A stretch of 5,379 bases of DNA from Candidatus Omnitrophota bacterium (GCA_016206675.1 JACQRD010000096.1:1-5379); one strand, 5' to 3'; counted from the first letter of the stretch, positions 1-4,857 are shown. A program made the numbers and translations. The notes: generated from the letters alone by a model not told the origin.

Positions 1-42
1 CAGGCCGCGCAGCTCGCTGACCTTGGGACGCTTGGTCGCCAT
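1..42 (-). CDS. rpmC: Ribosomal protein L29, N-terminal fragment (3' part outside window)
   Basis: Only the first 14 codons are present, reading MATKRPKVSELRGL; the gene runs off the left edge. The S-E-L-R-x-L core matches the usual L29 opening (K-x-x-E-L-R-x-L). Position directly after rplP is where rpmC lies in S10 operons. L29 is a small 23S rRNA-binding protein near the peptide exit tunnel. Two in-frame ATGs exist, at 45-43 and 42-40. I chose the second because it lies 7 nt from the AGGTGG Shine-Dalgarno at 55-50, while the first is only 4 nt away. The first ATG also lies partly within the 14-bp inverted repeat that closes the upstream spacer. The identification rests largely on context because so little protein is visible. 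Confidence 0.82.
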   Translation of the reverse strand, partial: MATKRPKVSELRGL

Positions 43-49
43 CATCCCA

Positions 50-55
50 CCACCT
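50..55 (-). promoter_or_regulatory. Shine-Dalgarno of rpmC, inside an inverted repeat arm
   Basis: AGGTGG on the minus strand lies 7 nt before the ATG at 42-40. It sits in the 3' arm of the 14-bp inverted repeat 44-57/181-194, so it would be base-paired if that stem forms. Confidence 0.65.
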
Positions 56-61
56 GCTGGT

Positions 62-81
62 GTCCCGCCATACGGCGGGAC
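62..81. repeat. Short GC-rich palindrome (8-bp stem, 4-nt loop)
   Basis: GTCCCGCC at 62-69 and GGCGGGAC at 74-81 are perfect reverse complements around a 4-nt loop. It forms stem P2 of the spacer structure, but it could also be an independent dispersed palindrome, as its design resembles the palindrome inside rplC (9-bp stem, 5-nt loop) with a different sequence. There is no T-run on the minus-strand side, so it is not a standard intrinsic terminator. Confidence 0.65.
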
Positions 82-193
82 GGCCAGCCAATGATCGTGA
101 AACCATCGAAGCTGGCCAGGCGGCACATCCTAGGCTGCGCTGTCCAGAAGATTTTTGTGTGCATTGAGGTGCCGCCTCCGGCAGGTGGTGGGA

Positions 194-622
194 TCACACG
201 TTAGCCTCATCTTTGCGGCTGACGAACCGCGTCTTGAGCGGCAGCTTGCAGGCCGCCAAGCGGAATGTTTCCTTCGCCAGCATCTCGGGAATTCCGTCGA
301 TTTCGAACATCATCCGGCCACGCTTAACCACGGCCACCCAGTGGTCCACCATCCCCTTGCCCGCCCCCATCGGCTTTTCCTGACCATGGGTCGTGACCGG
401 CTTATCCGGGAATACGCGCACCCACGCCTTGCCCCCGCGGCTTAAACTGCGGCTCATCGCGACACGGCAGGCCTCGATCTGAGCCGCCGTGACCCAGCCG
501 TTGTCCAACGCCTTCAGCCCGAATTCACCGAAGGCCAGGCGCGTGCCGCCCTTGGCCATCCCGCGGCGCTTGCCGCGGAAGGCCTTGCGGTATTTGATGC
601 GCTTCGGAAGCAGCAACGGCAT
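194..622 (-). CDS. rplP: 50S ribosomal protein L16
   Basis: The 142-aa product is near the usual 136-144. L16 binds 23S rRNA by the A-site tRNA elbow and is assembled late in the large subunit. Family motifs visible are PKR-x-KYRK near the N-terminus (residues 6-13), LAFGEFGLKAL (29-39), QIEACR (48-53), WVRVFPDKP (67-75), MGAGKG (85-90), WVAVVK (95-100) and KLPLKTRF near the end. The ATG start at 622-620 gives the standard N-terminus and lies 6 nt after the rpsC stop. No strong Shine-Dalgarno is visible, suggesting coupling to rpsC. Odd point: residue 84 is Pro (codon CCG, 373-371), where ungapped alignment from the FPDKP motif places E. coli Arg81, the residue hydroxylated by RoxA/YcfD. The final stop base is the first base of the 14-bp inverted repeat opening the next spacer. 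Confidence 0.97.
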   Translation of the reverse strand: MPLLLPKRIKYRKAFRGKRRGMAKGGTRLAFGEFGLKALDNGWVTAAQIEACRVAMSRSLSRGGKAWVRVFPDKPVTTHGQEKPMGAGKGMVDHWVAVVKRGRMMFEIDGIPEMLAKETFRLAACKLPLKTRFVSRKDEANV

Positions 623-628
623 CGCGGA

Positions 629-1363
629 TCAGCTCGCACTCGCCGCCGGCGAGCCGGCGGTCGGCGGATGAGCGGGCGGCATCGCCCGCGGCATCCGCGG
701 CTGCGCCTTGCGGCGGTCGATCGGTACGAGCTCGCCCCGGCAGACCCACACCCGCGTGCCGATGCACCCGGCCGTGGTATGCGCCGTGGAGGTGCCGAAG
801 CGGATGTCCGAGCGCAGCGTGCTCAGCGGCACCTTGCCGGCCCGGTAGACTTCCCGGCGGGTCATCTCCGACCCCGCCAGCCGACCGTCGCAGACGACCT
901 TGATCCCTTTGCACTCCTTGGAAGACTCCATCGCCTGCTGGATGGCCCGCTTCATCGCCCGGCGGAAGGCGATGCGCTTCTCCAGCTGGAAGGCCAGCGA
1001 ATCGGCGATCAGCTGCGCTTCCACCGCCGGATTGCTGATTTCCATGTAATCCATCTTCATCTGTTGCTGGGTGCCCACGATCTTCTGCACCATCTCCTGC
1101 AGCCGCTGGATGTTCTCGCCGCGCCGGCCGATCAAGATTCCCGGCCGCGCGGTGTGGATGACGATGCGGATGCGCTCCGCCGAACGCTCGATGTCAACAC
1201 GGGCCACGGCCGCGGCGGCGAGCTCCTTGGCCAGCCGCTCGCGGATGGTGCGGTCCTCCTGCAGGTACTGCACGAACTGCTTCTTGGACGGCGCAAACCA
1301 CCGCGAGCGCCAGTCGCGCGAAATATTCAGCCGCAGACACTCCGGATTGACCTTATGGCCCAT
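629..1363 (-). CDS. rpsC: 30S ribosomal protein S3
   Basis: The 244-aa product starts MGHKVNPECLRLNISRDW, the typical S3 opening. S3 lies at the mRNA entry channel of the small subunit and contributes to helicase activity. The type-2 KH domain GxxG loop is visible at residues 79-82 (within GILIGRRGENI, 75-85). The C-terminal domain shows RLAGSEMTRREVYRAGKVPL (161-180) and an IGTRVWVCRGE strand (201-211). From about residue 212 there is a Pro/Ala/Arg-rich tail of roughly 30 residues with no recognisable domain. I chose the ATG at 1363-1361 rather than an in-frame ATG at 1381-1379: it gives the family N-terminus, and GAGGG stands 3 nt upstream. The stop is 6 nt before rplP. Confidence 0.97.
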   Translation of the reverse strand: MGHKVNPECLRLNISRDWRSRWFAPSKKQFVQYLQEDRTIRERLAKELAAAAVARVDIERSAERIRIVIHTARPGILIGRRGENIQRLQEMVQKIVGTQQQMKMDYMEISNPAVEAQLIADSLAFQLEKRIAFRRAMKRAIQQAMESSKECKGIKVVCDGRLAGSEMTRREVYRAGKVPLSTLRSDIRFGTSTAHTTAGCIGTRVWVCRGELVPIDRRKAQPRMPRAMPPAHPPTAGSPAASAS

Positions 1364-1366
1364 GTT

Positions 1367-1371
1367 CCCTC
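1367..1371 (-). promoter_or_regulatory. Shine-Dalgarno of rpsC deciding its start
   Basis: GAGGG on the minus strand ends 3 nt before the ATG at 1363-1361. It favours this start over the in-frame ATG 18 nt upstream, which has no purine-rich site before it. Confidence 0.6.
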
Positions 1372-1385
1372 GAAAACACATGTGA

Positions 1386-1454
1386 GGTTCTGGGCTGTGG
1401 GTTCTGGGTCGAGGGCAACTGCCCCGAACCCCGAACCCCGAACCCCCAACCCAA
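1386..1454. repeat. Heptamer repeat with two opposed arms, rplV-rpsC spacer
   Basis: One arm (1423-1450) holds three perfect copies of CCCGAAC followed by CCCCAAC, then a partial unit. The other arm (1386-1413) is a degenerate period-7 array of GGTTCTG-like units, related to the reverse complement of the first arm (GTTCGGG, in shifted register GGTTCGG). The middle is GGCAACTGC-like sequence. The two arms could pair imperfectly as a long hairpin in the mRNA. This fills most of the 99-nt spacer. Short tandem heptamers are known in cyanobacteria (STRR elements); relation to those is not implied. Confidence 0.8.
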
Positions 1455-1462
1455 TGTCCTCT

Positions 1463-1798
1463 TCATCTTTTTTCAAGCTCTACCGTAATGTGGGTCGTGC
1501 GCTTCAGGATCCGCTGGGCACGGCCGAAGCCTCCGGCCCGGAACCGCTTCCATCGCGGCCCCTCATTGGCGAAGACGCGGCTGATGATGACATCCTCCGC
1601 CCGCAGTTCCGGCTGTTTCTGACGGGCATTGGCAAACGCCGAGGCCACCAACTTCGCCACCGGGCCCGCCGCGCGCCGGTTGGCGGCGGAGAGCACCGCC
1701 AGCGCCTTCGCCACCGTCTGCTGACGCAGCGGCGTGATCATGTAGCCCGCCTTGCGCGGGGTGATCCGCAGATACCGGACACTCGCCTTGGCCAGCAT
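1463..1798 (-). CDS. rplV: 50S ribosomal protein L22
   Basis: The product is 111 aa, the normal size. L22 binds all domains of 23S rRNA and its extended beta-hairpin lines the peptide exit tunnel, where erythromycin-resistance changes occur in other bacteria. Visible are the N-terminal strand and helix AKASVRYLRITPRKAGYMI (3-21), the central helix KLVASAFANARQ (49-60), the strand AEDVIISRVFANEGP (67-81), the hairpin KRFRAGGFGRAQRILKRT (84-101) and the closing strand HITVELEKR. The start ATG is 6 nt after the rpsS stop. Purine-rich GAAGAAG at the end of rpsS may act as a weak ribosome site. The TGA stop is followed by the expanded heptamer spacer before rpsC. Confidence 0.97.
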   Translation of the reverse strand: MLAKASVRYLRITPRKAGYMITPLRQQTVAKALAVLSAANRRAAGPVAKLVASAFANARQKQPELRAEDVIISRVFANEGPRWKRFRAGGFGRAQRILKRTTHITVELEKR

Positions 1799-1804
1799 GG
1801 CCGG

Positions 1805-2152
1805 TTACTTCTTCTCTTCCTTGGCCGGAGCCGCCGCGGCCGGGGCCGCCGCCGCGGGAGCCGGGGCACCCCCCGGTGCCGCCTCCGCCTTCTTGACGCC
1901 GCCGTGCTTCTTGAAGAGCCGCGTGGGAGCGAACTCGCCGAGCTTATGCCCGACCATGTTCTCCGTCACGTACAGCGGCGTAAACGCCTTGCCGTTATGA
2001 ATGAGGAAATTCAGCCCGATGAAATCCGGCGTCACGGTTGAGCGGCGCGACCAGGTCTTGATCGGCTTGCGGTCATTCACCTTTTGCGCGACGCTCACCT
2101 TGCGCAACAGGGGCTCATCGACGAACGCGCCCTTTTTGACCGAACGTCCCAT
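1805..2152 (-). CDS. rpsS: 30S ribosomal protein S19 with an Ala/Pro-rich C-terminal tail
   Basis: The first 86 or so residues are ordinary S19: GRSVKKGAFVDEPLLRKV at the N-terminus, KPIKTWSRRSTVTPDFIGL (29-47), HNGKAFTPLYVTENMVGHKL (52-71) and GEFAPTRLFKKHG (72-84). S19 sits in the 30S head and contacts S13 and the A-site finger bridge. Bacterial S19 is usually about 90 aa; this one is 115 because of a low-complexity tail (87-115) rich in Ala and Pro and ending KEEKK. The tail is encoded by GCC/GCG-rich DNA and is in frame to the TAA stop. A purine-rich GGTGGAG at 2168-2162 lies 9 nt before the ATG. rplV follows after 6 nt. Confidence 0.96.
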   Translation of the reverse strand: MGRSVKKGAFVDEPLLRKVSVAQKVNDRKPIKTWSRRSTVTPDFIGLNFLIHNGKAFTPLYVTENMVGHKLGEFAPTRLFKKHGGVKKAEAAPGGAPAPAAAAPAAAAPAKEEKK

Positions 2153-2161
2153 CGTGCGCTA

Positions 2162-2168
2162 CTCCACC
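2162..2168 (-). promoter_or_regulatory. Probable Shine-Dalgarno of rpsS
   Basis: GGTGGAG on the minus strand lies 9 nt before the rpsS ATG. Spacing is slightly long but acceptable. It lies just outside the spacer hairpin (2175-2208), so it should remain accessible. Confidence 0.5.
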
Positions 2169-2174
2169 GCCTCA

Positions 2175-2213
2175 GAATTGCGGATTGTGGCTCTCCAATT
2201 CGCAATTCGCAAT
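2175..2213. repeat. Heptamer GAATTGC hairpin repeat, rplB-rpsS spacer
   Basis: The arm 2175-2187 (GAATTGCGGATTG) and the arm 2196-2208 (CAATTCGCAATTC) are inverted repeats over 13 positions: 12 match and one is a G-T pair on the plus strand. The loop is 8 nt. The second arm continues to 2213 with a third partial AATTCGC unit, so both a tandem heptamer and a hairpin are present. It stands out as AT-richer than the surrounding genes. Confidence 0.8.
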
Positions 2214-2245
2214 GCTCATAATAGTTCGGTCCATCGCAATGGCTC

Positions 2246-3076
2246 CTAGGCTCTTCTCTTCACAATCAAGCGATTCGAGTACTTATTGGGATTGCGGGTC
2301 TTGCGGCCCTTCGTGTGCCAGCCCCACGGCGACACCGGGTGGGGGTTACCCTGCCCTGACTTGCCCTCGCCGCCGCCGTGCGGATGGTCGACCGGGTTCA
2401 TGGCGATGCCGCGCACGTGCGGCCGGCGGCCCAGCCACCGCGAGCGGCCCGCCTTGCCGATGACCACCGATTTGAACTCCCAGTTGCCCACCTGCCCGAT
2501 GGTCGCCCAACAGTCCATAGCGATGAGGCGCACTTCACCGGAGGGCAGCTTCACGTGTGCCAGCTCGCCCTCTTTCGCCTGGATCATCGCGGAAGACCCG
2601 GCGGAGCGCACGATCTGGCCGCCACGGTTCTTCTGGATCTCAATATTGTGGATCATCTGCCCGGGCGGAATGCGGCGCAGCGCCATGGCGTTGCCCACCT
2701 TGACCTCCGCCTCCTCGCCGGCATTGACCGTCTCGCCCACCTTCAGCCCATCGGGCCAGAGGATGTAGCGCTTCTCGCCGTCCGCATACTGCACGAGCGA
2801 AATGCGCGCGTTGCGGTTCGGGTCGTACTCGACGGTCAGCACCTTGCCCTCCATGCCGGATTTATCGCGCCGGTAGAAATCGATGACGCGGTACATTTTC
2901 TTGTGGCCGCCGCCCATGAACCGGCTGGTGAGATGGCCGTGGGCGTTGCGGCCGCCGGTGCGCTTCAAGGGGCGCAGCAGCCGCTTTTCGGGCTTGGTCG
3001 TCGTCACCTCGGCAAAATCCGAGGTGATCTGGTAGCGCATCGTCTGCGTGGTCGGTTTGTGAACTTTGACGCCCAT
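2246..3076 (-). CDS. rplB: 50S ribosomal protein L2
   Basis: The 276-aa product matches the usual 272-280. L2 is a primary 23S rRNA binder needed for subunit association and peptidyl transfer. Motifs seen are KPTTQTMRYQ near the start, PLKRTGGRNAHGHLTSR (36-52), GGGHKKMYRVIDFYR (55-69), VEYDPNRNARISLV (82-95), YILWPDGLKVG (104-114), LRRIPPGQMIHNIE (133-146), the RSAGSSA segment (157-163) and MNPVDHPHGGGEGK (226-239). The first His of DHPHGG, near residue 231, corresponds to the conserved His229 of E. coli. The C-terminal GxHTKGRKTRNPNKYS is standard. The start is 3 nt after the rplW stop and lacks a clear Shine-Dalgarno, so translational coupling is likely. The TAG stop is followed by a 93-nt spacer. 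Confidence 0.98.
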   Translation of the reverse strand: MGVKVHKPTTQTMRYQITSDFAEVTTTKPEKRLLRPLKRTGGRNAHGHLTSRFMGGGHKKMYRVIDFYRRDKSGMEGKVLTVEYDPNRNARISLVQYADGEKRYILWPDGLKVGETVNAGEEAEVKVGNAMALRRIPPGQMIHNIEIQKNRGGQIVRSAGSSAMIQAKEGELAHVKLPSGEVRLIAMDCWATIGQVGNWEFKSVVIGKAGRSRWLGRRPHVRGIAMNPVDHPHGGGEGKSGQGNPHPVSPWGWHTKGRKTRNPNKYSNRLIVKRRA

Positions 3077-3079
3077 GGG

Positions 3080-3361
3080 TCAGCTTTTCACTTCAATCTT
3101 CTGGCCCTTTTCAAGGGTCACGAAGGCTCGCTTCCGATCCGAGCGCTGCCCCCATCGATTGGACAGGCGGCGCCATTTGCCGTGGAGCAACTGCGTGTTG
3201 ACCTGCTGGACTTTGACGTTGAAGAGCTCCTCCACTGCCTGGCGGATTTCCACCTTGTTGCTGTCGGGGGCCACCTCCAGCAGGTACTGATCCGCCTTGG
3301 CGATGCGCGACCCCTTTTCGGTTTGCAGCACCCGCCGCACGATCTCAGTCGCCGCTCGCAT
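3080..3361 (-). CDS. rplW: 50S ribosomal protein L23
   Basis: The product is 93 aa, typical for bacterial L23. L23 lies at the peptide exit and docks trigger factor and SRP. Recognisable parts are a TEK motif near the N-terminus (LQTEKGSRIA, 12-21), YLLEVAPDSNKVEIRQAVEE (26-45), LFNVKVQQVNTQ (46-57), the basic loop GKWRRLSNRWGQRSDRKRAF and the C-terminal strand TLEKGQKIEV. The start overlaps the last 17 nt of rplD in another frame. An AAGGA Shine-Dalgarno at 3371-3367, 5 nt from the ATG and inside rplD, supports this start. The position between rplD and rplB is standard. Confidence 0.96.
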   Translation of the reverse strand: MRAATEIVRRVLQTEKGSRIAKADQYLLEVAPDSNKVEIRQAVEELFNVKVQQVNTQLLHGKWRRLSNRWGQRSDRKRAFVTLEKGQKIEVKS

Positions 3362-3986
3362 CAGCGTCCTTCAATCGTTTTTCCAAACGGGCCAACGCAT
3401 CTTTCGTGACCAAAATTTTCTTGGCGTTCAAGACGTCGAACGCGTTGAGGTTTGCTGCGCCGCACAGCTGGAACTCGCCCAGGTTGCGCAGCGACTTCAG
3501 CAGCGCGTCCGTTGGTTCGCTTAGCACGATCAACGAACGACGGACCGCCTGAAACGTCTTCGCCAACCCGGCAAACGGCTTGGTCTTCGGCGCCTCGGCC
3601 GCCAGCTGGTCCAGCACGACCAGCGCTTCGCCCTGCACCTTGCCCTTCAAGCTTTCCAGCAGCGCCTTCCGGCGCATCGTTTGCGGCAGCCGGTAATAGA
3701 ACGAGCGCGGATGCGGCCCGAATACGGAGCCGCCGTGCCGCCACAACGGCGAGCGCGTTGAGCCGGCCCGGGCCCGGCCGGTGTGCTTCTGCTTCCACGG
3801 CTTCTTGCCGCCGCCGGAAACGTCGCCCCGGGTCTTGGTAGAGGCGGTGCCGGCGCGCCCATTGGCGCGGTACATGGCCACGGCCTGGGACAGCAGCCGC
3901 GTGTTGATGCGGCCCTCCCAGAGCGCGGCGTCAAGCGTGACGGAGCCCACCGGCTGGCCCTCGAGATTGAATACCTTCAGATCCAT
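3345..3986 (-). CDS. rplD: 50S ribosomal protein L4
   Basis: The 213-aa product is the usual size. L4 binds 23S rRNA domain I, and its long loop reaches the exit tunnel next to L22; in E. coli L4 also represses its own operon. The extended loop signature is clear: KTRGDVSGGGKKPWKQKHTG (51-70), then RARAGSTRSPLWRHGGSVFG (71-90), followed by PHPRSFYYRLP. The globular part contains RRKALLESLK and a VVLDQL segment and ends in NLNAFDVLNAKKILVTKDAL. The start is 2 nt after the rplC stop, with AAAGG at 3998-3994 placed 7 nt upstream. Whether L4 regulates this operon cannot be judged, because the promoter and leader are outside the window. Confidence 0.97.
   Translation of the reverse strand: MDLKVFNLEGQPVGSVTLDAALWEGRINTRLLSQAVAMYRANGRAGTASTKTRGDVSGGGKKPWKQKHTGRARAGSTRSPLWRHGGSVFGPHPRSFYYRLPQTMRRKALLESLKGKVQGEALVVLDQLAAEAPKTKPFAGLAKTFQAVRRSLIVLSEPTDALLKSLRNLGEFQLCGAANLNAFDVLNAKKILVTKDALARLEKRLKDADASGD
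3367..3371 (-). promoter_or_regulatory. Shine-Dalgarno of rplW, within rplD
   Basis: AAGGA on the minus strand, 5 nt before the rplW ATG and inside the rplD coding end, supports the overlapping start. It shows this organism does use Shine-Dalgarno sites in this operon. Confidence 0.65.
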
Positions 3987-3988
3987 GA

Positions 3989-4750
3989 TCAGGCCTTTGC
4001 GGCGGTTTTGGGCTTCTTCGAGGCGGCCTTCGCGGTCTTGCTCAGCGTCTCGTCCTCCTCGATGATTTCCTGCCAGGCCTGCGGCTTCTTGATCACGCCG
4101 GGCCTCTTTCTCGATTTGGTGACGACGACCAGCCCCTGCTCCGGGCCTGGCAACGCGCCCTGCAGCAGCAGCAGATGGTGCTCTGTGTTCACCCCGACGA
4201 TGCGCACGTTCTGGACGGTCACGCGGTCATGCCCCATATGCCCCGGCAGGTGGTGGCCGCGCCACACACGGCCGGGCGTGGTCGTGGAGCCAATGGAGCC
4301 CGGCCTGCGGTGCGACATGGAGCCGTGCGTTGCCCCACCGCCCCGCCAGTGCCAGCGCTTCATCCCGCCCTGGAAGCCCTTGCCGATCGAGATACCGCAG
4401 ACATCGACCAGCTCGTATTCTTGGAATAGCTCCACGGTGAGCTCCTGGCCGATGGTATACTCGCCGTCGCCTGGCAGGCCTGCCTGTCCGGCAGGCAGGC
4501 GCAGCTCGCGCACGTAGCGGAAGGCTTTCGTGCCGGCCTTCTTGAACTGGCCGGCCTGCGGCTTGGTCAGGCGCTTTTCGCCGACCGGCTCGAAGCCCAC
4601 CTGCACCGCCCGGTAGCCGTGCGTCTGCGGCTGGCGCAGCCCGATGACGGTGCACGGCCCGGCCTGCACCGCGGTCACCGGCTGGCGCCGCCCGTACGGG
4701 TCGTAGACCTGCGTCATTCCTAATTTCTTACCGAGTAATCCAATGGGCAT
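3989..4750 (-). CDS. rplC: 50S ribosomal protein L3, with a palindrome-encoded insertion and a C-terminal tail
   Basis: L3 nucleates 50S assembly and its loop reaches toward the peptidyl transferase centre. Motifs seen are GLLGKKLGMTQVYD (4-17), PVTAVQAGPCTVIG (24-37), VGQELTVELF-like sequence (TIGQELTVELF, 99-109), GKGFQGGMKRWHW (124-136), THGSMSHRRPGSIG (141-154) and TPGRVWRG (158-165). The ATG at 4750-4748 gives the family N-terminus; an upstream in-frame ATG at 4816 would only translate spacer repeats. At 253 aa it is long (about 205-215 is usual) for two reasons: roughly 7 extra residues at 85-91 (LPAGQAG) encoded by a DNA palindrome, and a Lys/Ala-rich tail from about 215. The E. coli methylated Gln150 position is Thr here (about 157). 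No Shine-Dalgarno precedes the start; octamer repeats occupy that place. Confidence 0.96.
   Translation of the reverse strand: MPIGLLGKKLGMTQVYDPYGRRQPVTAVQAGPCTVIGLRQPQTHGYRAVQVGFEPVGEKRLTKPQAGQFKKAGTKAFRYVRELRLPAGQAGLPGDGEYTIGQELTVELFQEYELVDVCGISIGKGFQGGMKRWHWRGGGATHGSMSHRRPGSIGSTTTPGRVWRGHHLPGHMGHDRVTVQNVRIVGVNTEHHLLLLQGALPGPEQGLVVVTKSRKRPGVIKKPQAWQEIIEEDETLSKTAKAASKKPKTAAKA
3994..3998 (-). promoter_or_regulatory. Shine-Dalgarno of rplD, within rplC
   Basis: AAAGG on the minus strand, 7 nt before the rplD ATG and inside the end of rplC. Confidence 0.6.
4478..4500. repeat. In-frame GC-rich palindrome inside rplC
   Basis: GCCTGCCTG at 4478-4486 and CAGGCAGGC at 4492-4500 form a perfect 9-bp inverted repeat with a 5-nt loop. 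It lies inside rplC and encodes L3 residues from the end of Arg84 to Gly91 (LPAGQAG). Comparison with E. coli L3 from RL(AEGEEF) to the VGQ motif shows about 7 extra residues (21 nt) exactly here, so it looks inserted. A 12-nt self-complementary stretch (GGCAGGCCTGCC, 4473-4484) overlaps one arm. From memory, GCCTGCC/GGCAGGC palindromes are frequent in candidate-phylum genomes; this was not checked. Confidence 0.75.
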
Positions 4751-4753
4751 ATC

Positions 4754-4853
4754 GTGAATGCGTAAATGAGTTAATGTGTGAATGCGTACACGTGCATGGG
4801 CGAAAGCGAACACCACTCCTGGATGTCACGCATTAACGCATTCACCCATTCAC
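4754..4853. repeat. Octamer repeat with two opposed arms, rpsJ-rplC spacer
   Basis: Arm 1 on the plus strand (4754-4785) is four units of period 8: GTGAATGC, then GTAAATGA, GTTAATGT, GTGAATGC. Arm 2 on the minus strand (4853 down to 4822) is again four units: GTGAATGG, GTGAATGC, GTTAATGC and a degenerate GTGACATC. In opposed orientation they match at about 25 of 32 positions, with a central loop of 36 nt (4786-4821). The arms come within 3 nt of the rplC ATG and 4 nt of the rpsJ stop, so they nearly fill the 107-nt spacer. Confidence 0.85.
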
Positions 4854-4857
4854 GCCC

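Larger units (their letters stand above)
44..194 (-). promoter_or_regulatory. Candidate structured RNA filling the rplP-rpmC spacer (four-way junction)
   Basis: Seen directly: four perfect inverted repeats nest without conflict. P1 is 44-57 with 181-194 (14 bp, arm ATCCCACCACCTGC). P2 is 62-69 with 74-81 (8 bp, 4-nt loop). P3 is 82-88 with 111-117 (7 bp). P4 is 118-126 with 169-177 (9 bp). Junction gaps are 4, 0, 0 and 3 nt, giving a closed four-way junction with 38 base pairs in 151 nt. P1 begins at the last base of the rplP stop and ends inside the first possible rpmC ATG, so the fold occupies exactly the intercistronic region. Its 3' arm on the mRNA contains the rpmC Shine-Dalgarno and the 5' arm is complementary to it. 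Inference: the fold hides the rpmC start and could be opened by a ribosome finishing rplP. The alternative is a MITE-like insertion with 14-bp terminal inverted repeats; no target duplication was seen. I recognise no known RNA family. Confidence 0.6.

Noticed and set aside
62..157. Palindrome 62-81 or T-run 152-156 as an intrinsic terminator
   Set aside because: The T-run is on the plus strand and reads as A's in the direction of transcription. No T-run follows the palindrome on the minus strand, and rpmC continues the operon.
1364..1381. Longer rpsC start at 1381
   Set aside because: It adds six residues not seen in S3 and has no ribosome site before it, while GAGGG precedes the ATG at 1363.
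668..2041. 457-codon open frame on the plus strand
   Set aside because: It lies antisense to rpsC, rplV and rpsS and crosses their spacers. The composition is Arg/Pro/His-rich, as expected from a GC-rich shadow frame, and there is no recognisable domain.
2231..2242. Small inverted repeat CCAT/ATGG just after rplB
   Set aside because: Only 4 bp of stem, easily expected by chance.
3345..3361. rplD-rplW 17-nt overlap as a possible frameshift or error
   Set aside because: Both proteins have normal ends and lengths, and rplW has a good AAGGA site, so it is a genuine short overlap.
2378..3409. 343-codon open frame on the plus strand
   Set aside because: Antisense to rplB and rplW with shadow-like composition; the conserved proteins on the other strand explain the open frame.
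3783..4517. 244-codon open frame on the plus strand
   Set aside because: Antisense to rplC and the start of rplD; no family resemblance.
4751..4816. Longer rplC start at 4816
   Set aside because: The extra 22 residues only translate the octamer spacer repeats. The L3 family N-terminus begins at the ATG at 4750.
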